This document shows positions 23,343 through 40,523 of a stretch of 64,000 nt of DNA, piece after piece. Every line of letters begins with the position of its first letter. The first letter of the stretch is position 1. The notes below the pieces were generated by a model. That model searched no databases. It was not told where the DNA came from and saw only the letters and a program-made list of their open reading frames with translations. A program made the translations under genes and the position numbers. The stretch is taken from positions 2,236,501-2,300,500 of the forward strand of contig JAJFZO010000882.1 in the NCBI GenBank assembly GCA_021397835.1, in the 5' to 3' direction. The stretch is from Moringa oleifera (taxonomy: Eukaryota > Streptophyta > Magnoliopsida > Brassicales > Moringaceae).

Positions 23343-24271
23343 AGTTTTAACCTAACCAGCAACCACCAGCTCAAGTAACCAGAAAATCCGTGGACCCTTC
23401 AAGATTAAAGAGGGGTCACCTGCAACTCATATAATACCCATATGATAACATTAGAATTATGCCTAGAAAACAGTACAAACAAATAAAACAATTACTCTGT
23501 AGTGCAGATAAAGAATAGAAAATAAAGGAACGCAAAAGAATTTCCGTGGTTCAGTCCATATGACCTTCCATGGAGCTGAAAATCACTATCAATCTTCGAA
23601 TTGGCACACAGACAGATTGTGAATTCTCTCCTTTTAGCAGAATACAGAGAAGCTCACCAAAACTAATTTGTACTCCCAGTATACATATGCAGAAAATTCA
23701 CTCTTATTTGGTTACATTGTTGTGATATGATATCAAAACTCTGAGTTATTAATCAAAGGAGTTCTAATTAATTTCTAAACCCATACTAAAACAAAAGATA
23801 CAGTTTTCAATCATCAAACTTGGAACAGAATTTCCCAAGTCAATACTTACTAGCATATTTCATCTGCAAGCTAACAACTACTAGTAACTCATATCAGTAT
23901 CTTTGCCTACTAGATTCACCAGGAAATAGAACTGGAATTAACTACAAGATCCTCATGTTGGGTACACAAGAATTCAGTCACCATGGTCCTACTATTTTGA
24001 CAAATTGCATATTTGCAGGGGAACCCATTTAAAAGCCTATTTATTACCTTGTTGATGCCCACCAATTTATTTCATTCCTCGATTCAAGTTCACAGACAGT
24101 TAGGCCATCAACATGTGACCGAGTCAAACTTCACCCTCTGAAAATATCTGATCAGCAGACCTTTTTCACCAACGTGTAGAAACACGATTTGGGTCCACAG
24201 ATCTTCAGATACATCAGATATTTTTGGCTTCCAATCCAGCAGATCGTCACCGCTGTTTTCTCATTACTTAC

Positions 24272-24311
<40 letters not shown>

Positions 24312-26014
24312 CTGGGGGAGATAATGAAGAGGTGGCAACCAGAGGAAGGAGGAAGAGCGAGGAAGCTTCGCTGTTCTGGAGTTCATGCAGGCAACATCGA
24401 TGGGGTCCACGGATGATGACTGTGCATACGGAAACACAGAGTCTTTTGGGAGTGTATCAGTGTTGTCTGGAAGCAATTATCAGATAGTATCTCCATCCTC
24501 CGGAATAGTCCGACAATGACACCTGATCACTAAAGTATCTATTTTAAATAATTTTAAATTAATCTTTTAGGCCAATTGTTTTTAAGTCCAGATATTAGAA
24601 AAATACAATTCTTAACTAATTTTATTTTTATTAATTTTAATATAATTTTTTTTAAATCATGATTTTTATTTTTTCTTTAATCAAATCATAATTTTACATC
24701 CGATTTTGATTTTTTATTAAATTTAAATAATTTTCTTGTAAAGAGTTATTTTTAAAAAAATTCAATTTTTGCAATATAAATTTTTTTAAAAGTTATTTTT
24801 AATTTTCAAGAAATTATGATTTTTTTAGTGATAACTTTGAATATTTTTAAATCAAAATTCGTTTTAAAAGATTTTTTATTTGAATATCTTTAATTGTTAA
24901 ATTTTTATTTGATGATTTAAAATTTATTTAAAAGCTTTTAAAAAATTAAGTTTAATTAAAGAGAGTAAAATATAAAATTTTAAATGATATTTATCTTAAT
25001 AATTAAAAAATATATAAAATAAATTTTACTTATTTATTTTCATTAAATTATCATATATTAATCTCTTAAAAATATTAGGTTCAAATATTTAAGATGTTAC
25101 ATCTAGATCTATGATAAATAAAAAAGAAATATTGAATTACGTTCATTTTAATTTTAGTGGATCAATTTTATATCTCATCCTTTAATTTGACTTAATTTAA
25201 AATTTATTAAAAATTTTAAAAATTAAAATATTCAAATTAAAATCTTATATTTGTATTTTTCAAAAAATTTGAGGCGCTCAAAATGAAATATTAAATTTAT
25301 TTGAGTTGTTTTTTTTAAAAGAGTTTAATAATTAAAAATATTTTTAATTTGTTAAAACATACAATGCATTTTTTATATTTACTCTATTATCTAATAACAT
25401 AAATTTGAATATGTTAGTATCTTTGTTTTTATTTTATTAAAAAATTGATTATTGTACAAGTTAACTTCACTTGATTTTGGAGCCAAAAAAAATTAATAAC
25501 ATTAATTTGATCCAACCCAAAAAAAAAAAAAAAAACTACCTTTGGCCTTTATATAATAATAATAATTATTTTAAAAAATATTTTCTTAAACAATTCATAT
25601 GTTACATTAAGAGTCCACAGTACTTAATGGCAGATATGTGAAACTCCTCTTATTTCCAACAAGTAATGAATTTGCATCTCTACTACCTTCATAAGGAACA
25701 AAAGAAAAACAACTTTGACAGAGAAACATGGCTGTGGTATTATTTGAATGAGTATGCTTACAAAATTTTTCAGCTTAGTTTCCAATTATAACATTATATG
25801 ACATTACAAACACATCTAGGCAAGAAAGAACTCGGACTTTCCGCTAACATGTTAAGCTTGTCAATGTATGAAGAATCATGTTTCTTCTCTGCCCAATTCA
25901 GGCAAAGATCTCAAACATGTAATGGTTACCTAATTACCAGTTCTTGATGCAGACAGAGAACTGAATCTGTGAACTCTTTTGATGAGAAGTGTCTCAGACA
26001 GGACCTTCACCCTG
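23343..26014. other. Intergenic between the HAD-like and adenylosuccinate lyase genes
   Basis: The left kilobase is the leader/promoter of the HAD-like gene on the minus strand. From about 24530 to 25600 the DNA is extremely A+T-rich with no frames. The last 400 bases probably include the adenylosuccinate lyase 3' UTR. No transposon features were recognised. Confidence 0.5.
24275..24309. repeat. (AG)n microsatellite, about 35 bases
   Basis: An uninterrupted AG dinucleotide run, CT on the minus strand. It lies about 0.9 kb upstream of the HAD-like start. GAGA/CT repeats are frequent in plant promoters and leaders and are bound by BPC/GAGA-binding factors, but no function is shown here. Confidence 0.95.
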
Positions 26015-30427
<4,413 letters not shown>

Positions 30428-31359
30428 GATTTCTGATCAAATGGAAAGGAAGCTTAAGCTTTCAGCAAACGGTAGGGAAAGAAAAACTCGAGCATCGGTT
30501 CCCGGTCTTTTTCTCACATTTCAATGGTTAACCCTAAATTCTCGACCCGAATTAGAGCGAATCGGGTTGTTCGTGGAATCAAACAATACCATTTTGGTCA
30601 GTGAAATGAAATCACTTTGGGCTTTGACTCCAGTCTCATGGGCCTACATGGGTCAGGAATTTTCTTTTTATAATTTATAAAAACAAACGATAATATATGT
30701 AATATATTCAATTATATATTTTTTATTTTACTATATATTTCATTTTGTTTTAAATTTATAAAAAATTTAAAATTTAAAAATATTTAAATGAGAATCTTTA
30801 TAACAATTTTTTTTAGATGTAAAAATATTCAAGTTATCATAAAAAAATTATAACTTTTAATATTAAATATATATATTTTTAAATTTATAATTAATAATAT
30901 TTTAAAAATTTATAAAAAAATAATTCATGACTTTAAAATTATTTAAATTTAAGAGATGAATTGAAAACAAAGTTTAAAATTTATTTATATTATTTTCAAA
31001 TATTTTAATAATAAAAATATATTTAATTTTTTATAACGGTTTAAGTTATATATGATTTAGATCATATTAATAAATTAAATTAAATTAATAATATTTTAAA
31101 AAATTAAAATTCAATTTAAATTCGAGATATGGTTTTATTTTATTTTATAATAAATAATAAATATTCAATTTTTTATATATAAATTTTTATTTTTCATATT
31201 AAAATTCCAAAAATCTCATGAAAGGAATGCCATGGAACATAATAGAGAACAGCTTATTATTATGATAAATTTCTGCATGGGAGCATAGCCACAAATTAAT
31301 GAGCGATGCCCATGAACCTCACCCCTGCAAACTTGATTGCCGATCTCCTCACCAGCCGC
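30428..31359. other. Intergenic between adenylosuccinate lyase and SBPase
   Basis: The first 250 bases carry the adenylosuccinate lyase promoter. From 30660 to 31230 the DNA is nearly all A and T with no coding potential. The two genes are divergent and could share this spacer. The SBPase-proximal elements are listed separately. Confidence 0.5.
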
Positions 31360-31380
31360 CACGTGGCCTCACTGCTTATC
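31360..31380 (+). promoter_or_regulatory. G-box (CACGTG) and I-box (GATAAG, reverse) pair upstream of SBPase
   Basis: CACGTG lies at 31360-31365 and CTTATC, the reverse of GATAAG, at 31375-31380. They sit about 170-190 bases before the SBPase start. A closely spaced G-box and I-box is a classic light-response module of photosynthesis genes, bound by bZIP/bHLH and MYB-like factors. This fits the gene's role, but binding is inferred. Confidence 0.65.
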
Positions 31381-31545
31381 TGCTATGCTTGGTTTCCATG
31401 CCCAGCAAACTTGGCAGACTGAAACGTCACACTGAAGAAGACACTCCTTTGAGCATATCAAAGCTCTTCTTCAGTATATCATTAGCTACTCGTCTTCCTT
31501 TTAAAGGACCAAGCTTTGCTCCTTTTTCTCTCTTTTGAGCAAACC

Positions 31546-34001
31546 ATGGAGACCGGTATCACCAGCTACGCTCGTGGGATTGTGCTCCCAAGTGTTTCCT
31601 CCAAGCATTCAACTGCATTAGTGTCTCCTCCTTCAATCTCTCCATGCTTTAGCTCGAGGGTATGATTGTATGCGTATATTCTTGCACTAATACAACTTCC
31701 TCTGTGAAGCTTTTCTAGTTATTCTGTGATATTTTAGTGTCATATGTGTCGGTTAAGTGTTTCATGATCCTTATTGATGTGGAAGTTTGTGAAAATGCTT
31801 GACAGAGTCTTAAATCAAGCTCACTGTTTGGCGAATCATTGAGAGTTGTGTCAAGATTATCATCATCATCGAAAGTTTCAAAGGCAAAGAATGGTTCCCT
31901 TGTGACCAGATGTGAGATTGGTGACAGTCTGGTATGTTAAGTGGCAAACTAAGTACTTAATGAGTGTCGATGAATTTCTGTTTACAAAATTGATTTGGTG
32001 ATTGCAGGAAGAGTTCCTGACGAAGGCAACCCCAGATAAGGGACTGATCAGGTTGATGATGTGCATGGGAGAGGCTTTGAGGACTATTGCCTTCAAGGTC
32101 AGGACAGCTTCCTGTGGAGGAACTGCTTGTGTTAATTCCTTTGGAGATGAGCAGCTTGCTGTGGATATGCTTGCCAACAAGCTTCTCTTCGAGGTTTACC
32201 ATAATCAGTGTTTTTTGTTCTGTTGGTATTTCAAATCATCATTGTGTTTTCTCTTAAATTTCAATATTGAATGATGGGTAAATTGAATTCTACATCACTT
32301 CTTGGCTTTGTTGTTCGTGCTAGTCCAAATATACCTTAGGATAGGGTTGCTTTTATGAAATTATTGGCAAGCATTCAAGTTTTTCTCCATGATTCAGGTC
32401 CTAAAGGCTTGATCAGCATCCAATGATCTATAAAATTGATAAGGATATCACTTCAAGAATTACCTCTAGTGGGTGTTAGAATCAGTTCAAGTGGTTTATC
32501 TGACGGTTCTATGAATACTTAGGCAAAAGAACCATTGCATTTGACCTGAAAAAACAGGTGCTGAGTATTTGATCTGTGAACGAATATTTCTGAATGCATC
32601 TCTTAGCATCTGAATCAGCTTAAAGTAACATTCTTCAGTTTTAATGCAAAGGCCTTGCAATACTCACACTTCTGCAAATACGCTTGCTCAGAAGAGGTTC
32701 CTGAGCTCCAAGACATGGGAGGCCCAGCTAAAGGTCTGCATAGCTTACCAATTTTATTAGTGTTCTCTTCTCATATTTGCAACTTTAAGGACTTCCAGGG
32801 AATACAACTGACAAGCTACTCATGAGATTCTCACAACGTGGAAACAGGTGGATTTAGTGTTGCATTTGATCCACTTGATGGATCCAGCATTGTCGACACA
32901 AATTTCACTGTAGGCACCATCTTTGGGGTCTGGCCAGGAGATAAGCTAACTGGCATAACAGGAAGAGAACAAGTTGCTGCAGCCATGGGAATCTATGGTC
33001 CTCGAACCACATATGTTCTTGCACTTAAGGACTTTCCTGGAACCCACGAGTTCCTTCTTCTTGATGAAGGTTTGCTTGCACAATATCATCAAATGTATAG
33101 CTTATTATATGGCAATTTTCCTGTACTAATTTTTTTTACCCAGTACTTTGATGAACCTGGAAAATCTCATTCCAGAGAGTTTCGGTCCTCAAACATTCTT
33201 CAGAATCACTAGAGTGCTAAAAATCAATCTTTCCCTGTCTGAAAAGAACCCTTTTTGTGTGGTGCATTGATCAGGCAAGTGGCAGCATGTCAAAGAGACA
33301 ACAGAGATTGGTGAAGGAAAACTCTTTTCTCCTGGAAACTTGAGGGCTACGTTCGACAATCCTGAATACGACAAGGTTCAGACTCAACTTCTCTTCTATT
33401 TTATTCATTCGATGAGGCAGTTAACGTTCTCCTGCTAAGCTTATCTGTCTCCTGTTGATTTTCTTGTTTCACCCAACAGCTGATCAACTATTACGTAAGA
33501 GAGAAATACACATTGAGATACACAGGAGGAATGGTTCCAGATGTTAACCAGGTCTGAACTCTTCCATGAATTACTCTTTCCTTGCTTCTCCCCACTTTTA
33601 TGCAATCCAGAAAGCCTCTGGTCTGTCTAAAAATCAGCTTGATCTCATCAAGAAACTGTGAGATACTAATTATGTCTTCAAGCTTCCTAAAATACTTATT
33701 CTTGTTCATTGATATGCAGATTATTGTGAAAGAAAAAGGTGTGTTCACCAATGTGATTTCTCCATCTTCCAAAGCCAAGCTGAGGCTGTTATTTGAAGTA
33801 GCTCCTTTGGGGTTCCTGATTGAGAAAGCTGGAGGTTTCAGTAGTGATGGCCATCAGTCAGTGCTAGACAAAACAATCGATAATCTTGATGACAGAACTC
33901 AAGTCGCTTATGGCTCCAAGAATGAGATTATCCGCTTCGAAGAAACTCTTTATGGTTCCTCCAGGCTCAAAGGTGGGGTTCCTGTTGGCGCTGCTGCTTA
34001 A
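31546..34001 (+). CDS. SBPase: Chloroplast sedoheptulose-1,7-bisphosphatase (8 exons, 394 aa)
   Basis: Exons: 31546-31659, 31806-31931, 32008-32193, 32652-32733, 32848-33069, 33275-33375, 33480-33551 and 33720-34001; 1185 bases. It dephosphorylates sedoheptulose-1,7-bisphosphate in the regenerative Calvin-Benson cycle. The N-terminus [11 protein letters not shown] plus Ser-rich sequence is the transit peptide. The mature part starts near [27 protein letters not shown] gives the thioredoxin-regulated Cys pair (C116 and C121) typical of SBPase and absent in this position from FBPase. The metal/substrate motif reads [20 protein letters not shown]. The C-terminus is intact ([18 protein letters not shown]). 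Expected to be light-induced and redox-activated; the promoter carries G-box and I-box elements. Length matches the family. Confidence 0.97.
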
Positions 34002-34420
34002 GTGAGAGATTCATTTTCTTCTTCATCGTTTCTTTTTGTTTTCCTCTTTCGCAGAGGCAAAAATAAGCTATTTCATGTACAAATTTGTATTATAGTGGAT
34101 GAGAGATTTCATTAATGGTGAGAACTAGATTTGTACAAGTTTGAGATCCTGTTAAGATCCGCATATGAGTTCCAATTCATGTTTCTTGAATTTTCTTGCT
34201 GCTTGGTGCTTTGGACAATCACATGAAGCATTTAGAACAGCAAATCAATGCTGTCCCAAGAAAGAACAACTGTTAGAGACAACTAAAGCTCTGGATCAAC
34301 AATTGGAAATCACTAAGAAGGCTAACCCTTGGAGTTATCTCCTTGTTTGCTCCAATATTCTTACATTGTTTCCTAGGATTCCTTCACTAAAAACTGTGGA
34401 TGTCTTCTTGAAACAATTTT
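34002..34420. other. SBPase 3' UTR and spacer to the SRPBCC gene
   Basis: This 419-base gap holds the SBPase 3' UTR (ATTAATGG and TGTATT near 34085-34115). An 88-codon frame at 34165-34431 shows no family match and overlaps the next start. The next gene's promoter must be very short or lie inside this UTR. Confidence 0.4.
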
Positions 34421-35171
34421 ATGTCCATTAAAGACTTACTTCTGGGCAAGTTGAGGAACTCAACTGCAACAGAGATACAAACTGCAAGCGCAGAAAATAC
34501 CACACAGACTAAGATGGTATGCTTTCACTCATCTTGGCAATTAAGGGTTGTGTTTATTCCTTCTGCAAGCCACATGAAACACATGTATTTGCTTATTGTC
34601 TTGTTCTTCTTCATTGAATCTTTTTACAGCTTCCAGATTTTCCAGTAAATGGTTGTGTTTCTAACATCTAGACTTGCTGCAGGAACTCGAACCAGGACAG
34701 AGGAAATGGAGAGGATCAGTTTCTGGCATAGTTGATGAACCAATAGAAAAAGTATGGGTCATGGTTTCTGAGACCAAAAGACTACCTGAATGGATGCTAA
34801 TGGTAGAAACCTGCACTGACTTAGCTGGAAACAAAGGAGTTCCAGGCTACATCAGGCTAGTCTCTGGCTTCATGTTCCCTCAACAAGACGGAGAAAGGTC
34901 ATGGATCAAGGAAAGGCTAGTTTCCATGGACCCGTCATCACATAAATATGTTTACAAAATGGAAGCAAGCAATGTAGGACTAGATGAATCTGTGAATTCA
35001 TTGAAACTAGAAGATTTTGGGAATGACTCAACACTTGTGGTTTGGTCATTTGAAGTGAACCCCCTGGAAGGTGCCTGTGAGGACAGCATCATAGACTATC
35101 TGGGATTTCTTTATAAGTCTTGCATTAACAGGATTGCAGGTGCAATACAAGCTTCATCTGCAAAGGTCTGA
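34421..35171 (+). CDS. SRPBCC (polyketide cyclase/dehydrase, lachrymatory-factor-synthase-like) protein (2 exons, 194 aa)
   Basis: Exons 34421-34516 and 34683-35171 join in phase 0 (TKM|ELEPG). The core starts KWRGSVSGIVDEPIEKVW, the first strand and helix of a Bet v 1/START-like fold. RLPEWMLMVETC, VPGYIRLVSGF, W.KERLVSMD and a long C-terminal helix (CEDSIIDYLGFLYKSCINRI) follow. Plant members include PYR/PYL receptors, lachrymatory-factor synthase and many unassigned ligand-binding proteins. The gate and latch loops of ABA receptors are not apparent, so an LFS-like/polyketide-cyclase member of unknown ligand is the best call. Exon 1 encodes a low-complexity N-terminus and is less certain than exon 2; translation could also start elsewhere. 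Confidence 0.75.
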
Positions 35172-36450
35172 GCAGATTGAGGCAGATACTTATGATTTGG
35201 GTAATCTTAAATTGACTCGAAAAGTCTTTTGTTATGATCTAGAAAGAATTTATGTTGCATGAACCTTACTCAATCTGTCTTATGTCCTACAACGAATGAA
35301 TCACAGAACATAATATCAAGTAGTACTCAAAGTCTTTGTGGGTGCGAATGTATCTTAGCTAGGAAGAGGAGAAGGGAAAATGATTTGATCAAAGTGGAAG
35401 CATGAATGGAAAATGTGGGGTTTGAAAAAGAAAAGGTGAAAGAGAAACGGGATTTGAAATCTTTAGGCTAGTTGAGGTGTTACTGCATATCCCAGGCAAT
35501 GCCCTGGGGACAGCTGACCATTCTGTAGATTCATTCATGAAAACAATTTCTCAACTGTAAAATTCTGTCTTCAATCTACTTCTTTGATAGTTTGGACCTT
35601 TACCCACCACAACAAATTGTCATTTTTAGTGCATGTGCATCCATATATTCTTCTGGAAAGGCTGCAAATTTAAGTAGCCTTCAAAGCACATAAAGAGAGT
35701 ACTTGACAATTTAATTTAACAGGATTCTAAGTATTGAATCAAAAATACAATACGTCCATAAGAGAAAGCTCTTTTGTTTATAACATTTGTACCTTTCACA
35801 ATTTACATTTTCTCTCATCAAATTTTTGATACTTTGCTCATAGTGAAAATTTATATCTCATCAACGCATATCTAATTTATTCAGAATCTAAATGTTTGTT
35901 GACTGAAAAATATTTGTGAAACAAAATAGTTACCATAAGTATGCTTAACAACCATGATTATGCACTGAAAACATGGAAAGTAAGAAAAATGTGTACGAGG
36001 AAGAAGAAGAAATAGGTAGAGAAAATGTTAAAGGGCGCATTACTTAGCAATGCAGGAGCCGGCAAAAATTCTATGTTGTAATGAGGAAGGATCACATAGA
36101 ATAAGCTTTGCCGGCAGGATATCTCTTGAGATAAAGCTGATTCAGATGGGAAGTATGTTTCAACTATCAAAAAGGTATCATTTCAATTGAAAATGGCACC
36201 AAAATCTCTTATTAACAGGCAGGATATGTGAAGAGAGAAAGCTGGGTGCAGATGGGAAGTATGTTTCAGCTCTGATAAAGATATCATGATATTCAGTGGA
36301 AAATGGCAAGAAGCTCATATTGGCTTACTTACAAATCGTACGACAAAGCCTTTGTGTAACATCCAAGAAAACTCTGAAGAATACATGTCGATGGGCCTCT
36401 TCATTCACCTAACCAAGTAAAATGACATTGCATCACGGACTCAAAAGTGT
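35172..36450. other. Intergenic between the SRPBCC and laccase genes
   Basis: No gene was recognised. Two partly similar blocks occur at about 36100-36180 and 36220-36310 (CTGATTCAGATGGGAAGTATGTTTCA and GTGCAGATGGGAAGTATGTTTCAG, each followed by AAGATATCAT-like sequence and GAAAATGGCA). They suggest an old local duplication of about 115 bases in the laccase promoter region. Confidence 0.45.
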
Positions 36451-36460
36451 TTATATAAAG
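36451..36460 (+). promoter_or_regulatory. TATA box of the laccase gene
   Basis: TTATATAAAG lies 116 bases before the laccase ATG. This is an appropriate distance for a short 5' UTR. The sequence is close to the plant TATA consensus. Confidence 0.6.
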
Positions 36461-36575
36461 TTAGAAGGGCTAAGTAGTAGGTTAGTATCTTCAGAAAGTA
36501 GTGACAGAGAAAAATTCTCTTCAGGAAAGAGAGAAAAAGAATAAGAGGAGAAACAGGGAAAGACCTGGAGACAGC

Positions 36576-39101
36576 ATGGCATATTGGATTCGGGCAGTGC
36601 TCCTGGTGACTCTTTTCTGCTTTCCAGTATTGATGAAAGCGAAAACTCGTCACTATAATTTCAATGTAAGTGCTAGTTCGTTCAATAGAGAAACTTCTTT
36701 TTATTTTACAAAATCAAAGAATTTCACTCTGACATCAGTTAGTCTTTTTCGATGACATACCTCCTTCTTCATATATCATAGTTGGACTGTTTATGAAGTA
36801 CTACTGAATGTGGAATTATGTCATTTTAATTCCTTAAAAAGGGTGGAAGAAAAGAAGCGTATTTTGCTTATTCAGACAATAAAAATGTTACAGGTAGTCA
36901 CGAAGAATGCAACAAAACTTTGTTCAACTAAGCAGATTGTCACTATCAGTGGGAGGTTTCCTGGACCAACTCTGTATGCAAGGGAAGATGATAATGTGCT
37001 CGTAAGAGTCACTAACCATGTCCAATATAACGTGACAATTCACTGGTGAGATAAAAAAAAAAAAAACTCTCTTCATGGACATCTGGAATGAAGCTGACCA
37101 ACTAATAGGATCTGAGATTGCCTGTTCTGATTGTTGTGGCAGGCATGGAGTCAGACAGCTTCGAACAGGTTGGTCAGATGGACCAGCATATGTTACCCAA
37201 TGTCCTATACAGCCAGGGCAAAACTTCCTGTACAATTTCACGCTTACAGGCCAAAGAGGAACACTGCTTTGGCATGCTCATATTTCCTGGCTAAGGGCAA
37301 CACTTCACGGTGCCATTGTCATCTTACCTAAGCAAGGAGTTCCTTACCCGTTTCCTAAACCTGATAAGGAGAAGATCATCATACTAGGTGAGCTTAAAAG
37401 TTTAATCTGCTTGATCTGTATTAGTAATCCTTATCTGTGTTTAACATGGTTTCATGCTCTGAAGTACAGGAGAATGGTGGAAGGCAGATGTTGAAGCTGT
37501 AGTCAATCAGGCTACACAAACGGGTATGCCGCCAAATATATCAGATGCACATACCATTAATGGCCATCCAGGGCCTGTTCCTGGTTGCAGTTCTCCAGGT
37601 ACTGATCAGTTATAACACAGGGTAGATGCATAGTCTCCTATACCATATCTGAAATTCTGATTACTCCTGGCTGCTCTGATTTAATTTGCAGGGTATACTT
37701 TACATGTTGAAAGTGGCAAAAGTTATTTGCTACGCATCGTCAATGCTGCAGTCAATGATGAGCTTTTCTTCAAAGTTGCAGGGCATAATTTAACAGTTGT
37801 TGAAGTTGATGCATCTTACACCAAGCCCTTCAGCATTGACACAGTATTTATAGGTCCAGGCCAAACCACAAATGCCCTTCTGACCACAAACCAGGCCATT
37901 GGCAAGTACTTACTAGTCATCTCTCCTTTCATGGACACTGTGGTTGCTGTTAACAACGTGACTGGTGTAGGCTTCTTGCGCTACAAAGGCACACCTGCCT
38001 TTCCTCCTACCACCCTTACCAGCATTCCTCCTATAAATGGAACAGCAGTAGCTATGAGTTTCATTGATTCTCTGAAAAGCCTTAATTCAAAAGAGTACCC
38101 TGCGAAAGTCCCATTAATAATAGACCATTCACTACTTTTCACCATGAGTGTTGGTATCAATCCATGTGCTACTTGCGTTAATGGGAGCAAGGCTGCAGCA
38201 GCTATAAACAATGTTTCCTTTGTACTGCCCACCACAGCTCTCCTTCAGGCACATTACTTCAACATAAGCGGAGTCTTCACAGATGATTTCCCAGGGAATC
38301 CACCTGTAACGTATAACTATACAGGAACACCACCCTCTAACCTTCAGACAATGAATGGGACAAGGCTTTACAGGCTATCTTTCAATTCAACTGTCCAAGT
38401 AGTTCTTCAGGGCACCACTATAATAGCTCCTGAGAGCCATCCAACCCATCTGCATGGATTCAACTTCTTCGCTGTTGGGAAGGGACAAGGAAACTTTGAT
38501 CCAAACAAGGATCCTCAGAAATTCAATCTTGTTGATCCTGTGGAGCGAAACACCATGAATGTACCTACTGCAGGATGGACTGCAATCAGATTCAGAGCAG
38601 ATAACCCAGGTAATGAAACTCTACAGCCTCACTTACATCTTCTGTTTAGGTATCTCTCACTGAATTTTCAAACTTTAGTAACAATATCTCAACAAAATAG
38701 TTCATCCACCATCTAAGCTAGCTCCAGGTAAGTATCTGATCTTTTTCGGACAACGACGCATCACCTTTTGTATTATCCTGGCATGCAACAGAAGTAAATT
38801 GACAACATCAGACATACATGTTATAACAAGAAAAATACCCTTTTAGCGACATATAACATAGATCATTGTTCAGTTTTCTTCAAATTTTCTTTCACTCTTG
38901 ACACAGTAATTTTGACAAACACGTTCCAACCACTGTGGCATCTGATCTACACTGATTTGGTGGGATGTAGGTGTCTGGTTCTTTCACTGTCACTTGGAAG
39001 TGCACACGACATGGGGACTCAAGATGGCATTCGTGGTAGACAATGGCAAAGGCCCCAACCAGTCACTACTACCGCCGCCCAAAGACCTGCCCAAGTGCTA
39101 G
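36576..39101 (+). CDS. Laccase (multicopper oxidase; 6 exons, 554 aa)
   Basis: Exons: 36576-36665, 36894-37045, 37143-37387, 37470-37598, 37692-38609 and 38971-39101; 1665 bases. Secreted laccases oxidise phenolics with reduction of O2 to water, for example monolignols in walls. Residues 1-24 form a signal peptide. The copper ligands are all present: HWHG (H80, H82), WHAH (H125, H127), HPTHLHG in exon 5, and [15 protein letters not shown] in the last exon, which fits a Leu axial position at type 1 copper. Many N-X-S/T sequons fit secretion. The protein ends PKDLPKC, the usual plant laccase end. The [22 protein letters not shown] signature is complete. I would place it near the LAC7/LAC14-15 groups rather than core lignin LAC4/LAC17, with low certainty. 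Confidence 0.94.
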
Positions 39102-40523
39102 AAAATCCAACAGGCTTTGAGAATTCAAGTTTCAGGCTAGAAAACAGGAGGATGTGAGAATCTGAGTGAGAAAAAACACAGGATTTGACGGCAAACAAAG
39201 AGAACCAATAAACAACAAAGAAGTAAAGATTGGTTTCAATAAAAAGCAAAGAAAGATTAGTTTTCTGTTTAGAGATGGTGAAAGAAGCAGCTACTCAACA
39301 AAAGAGTGAATAAAAGGCTTTGCAAGCTGGTTGTGCTGAGAACTTTTCAATTTCTTATTCAAGTTTCATTGATGTTCCTTTTTCTGCATAGAAAAAACAA
39401 TTAGGGAACATGAGCAAGTTAGATTCTGTATCTTTTATCCATCAAAGAGATATCTCATGATCTTTTCTTTCCTATACGCACAAAGGGTGTTTGGAACAAA
39501 GGAAATAATGCAAATTGAATTAAGCTTAAATCAATTTGAGATTGGTTTCATTTAGTTTTTCTTTAAGCTCATTTATAAGAATTTGATTATTTAAACAGTT
39601 AGATATTGTTTTAAAACAACAATATTTAATTATTTATGTTAATATTAAAATATATGAATAGATACAAAAAGACAATTTGAAGGTGAAAGGCAAGAGTATC
39701 TTTCTCCATGGATGAAAACAAAATCAAGGGAATGTTGAGAGAAGGAAATACAATATGAACAGAGAATTGGAACCAGTTGACAATCCAATGATGGAAAGCC
39801 ACGTTTCAATGTCTTGTTTCCTCTTGTTCCCTTGAGCTCATCCGCAGCCACCTAAAGCAAACGCCATAGCCTCTGACTATCTCTTTGATTCTCACTAACC
39901 CATCTTCATCTATTGCGTTATGTAATTATATATACGTGTAGTCTCTCAGCTTTCGAATTCTTCTCTTCCAAGGAAGAAGCTATTTTCCCGCTTTTTCTCT
40001 CTTGATTCTCAAGAATCTCTGTCTTTTATCAACTGGGTCTTGCTTTCTTCACCGGCCTTGATCATCTTGCTCCTCGATTCTTCCCCCTTTGTTCTCTTTC
40101 GGTTTTCTCTGTCCTGTTCCAGTTCTTTGACTTTGTTGCTCCGAGTCGTGGACCTTTAGTTTCTTCTGATCACAATTTGTCTACTTCTCTGCATCAAATT
40201 TTGAAAAATCCATCTGGGTTTGCTTATTTTGTTGTTCTCTGGGAGTGGGGGTTTACAATTGAGCACAAAACTAGATTTTTCTTCAAGATTCCTTTTGATT
40301 CTTCAAAGGTGGGTCTTTATCAGATTCTTTGCCCTTAAGAAAAAAGATATTCTTGATTCCCAGTAAATGATTCCGGATTTAATCCCTACTAAAGCTTCAC
40401 TTTATCTGCAATCATTCTCCGCTACTCAATCTCATCTGTTCAACACTTCTCCATTTCCTTAGCTTTATATCCTGATCCATCATGAAATTTTAGGCTATCA
40501 TTGCATATTAGTACTGGTGAAGC
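39102..40523. other. Laccase 3' flank and long leader of the MYB gene
   Basis: No coding sequence. The left half is the laccase 3' region and A+T-rich spacer. From about 39930 the DNA turns CT-rich, the look of a long 5' UTR for the MYB gene, possibly with an intron. A TATA string at 39927-39934 supports transcription starting near 39960. Confidence 0.5.
39927..39934 (+). promoter_or_regulatory. Probable TATA box of the DIVARICATA-type MYB gene
   Basis: TATATATA is followed by a CT-rich leader and lies about 590 bases before the start codon. The distance implies a long 5' UTR. Confidence 0.45.

Noticed and set aside
34165..34431. 88-codon frame between SBPase and the SRPBCC gene
   Set aside because: No domain; it overlaps the next start and lies in probable 3' UTR.
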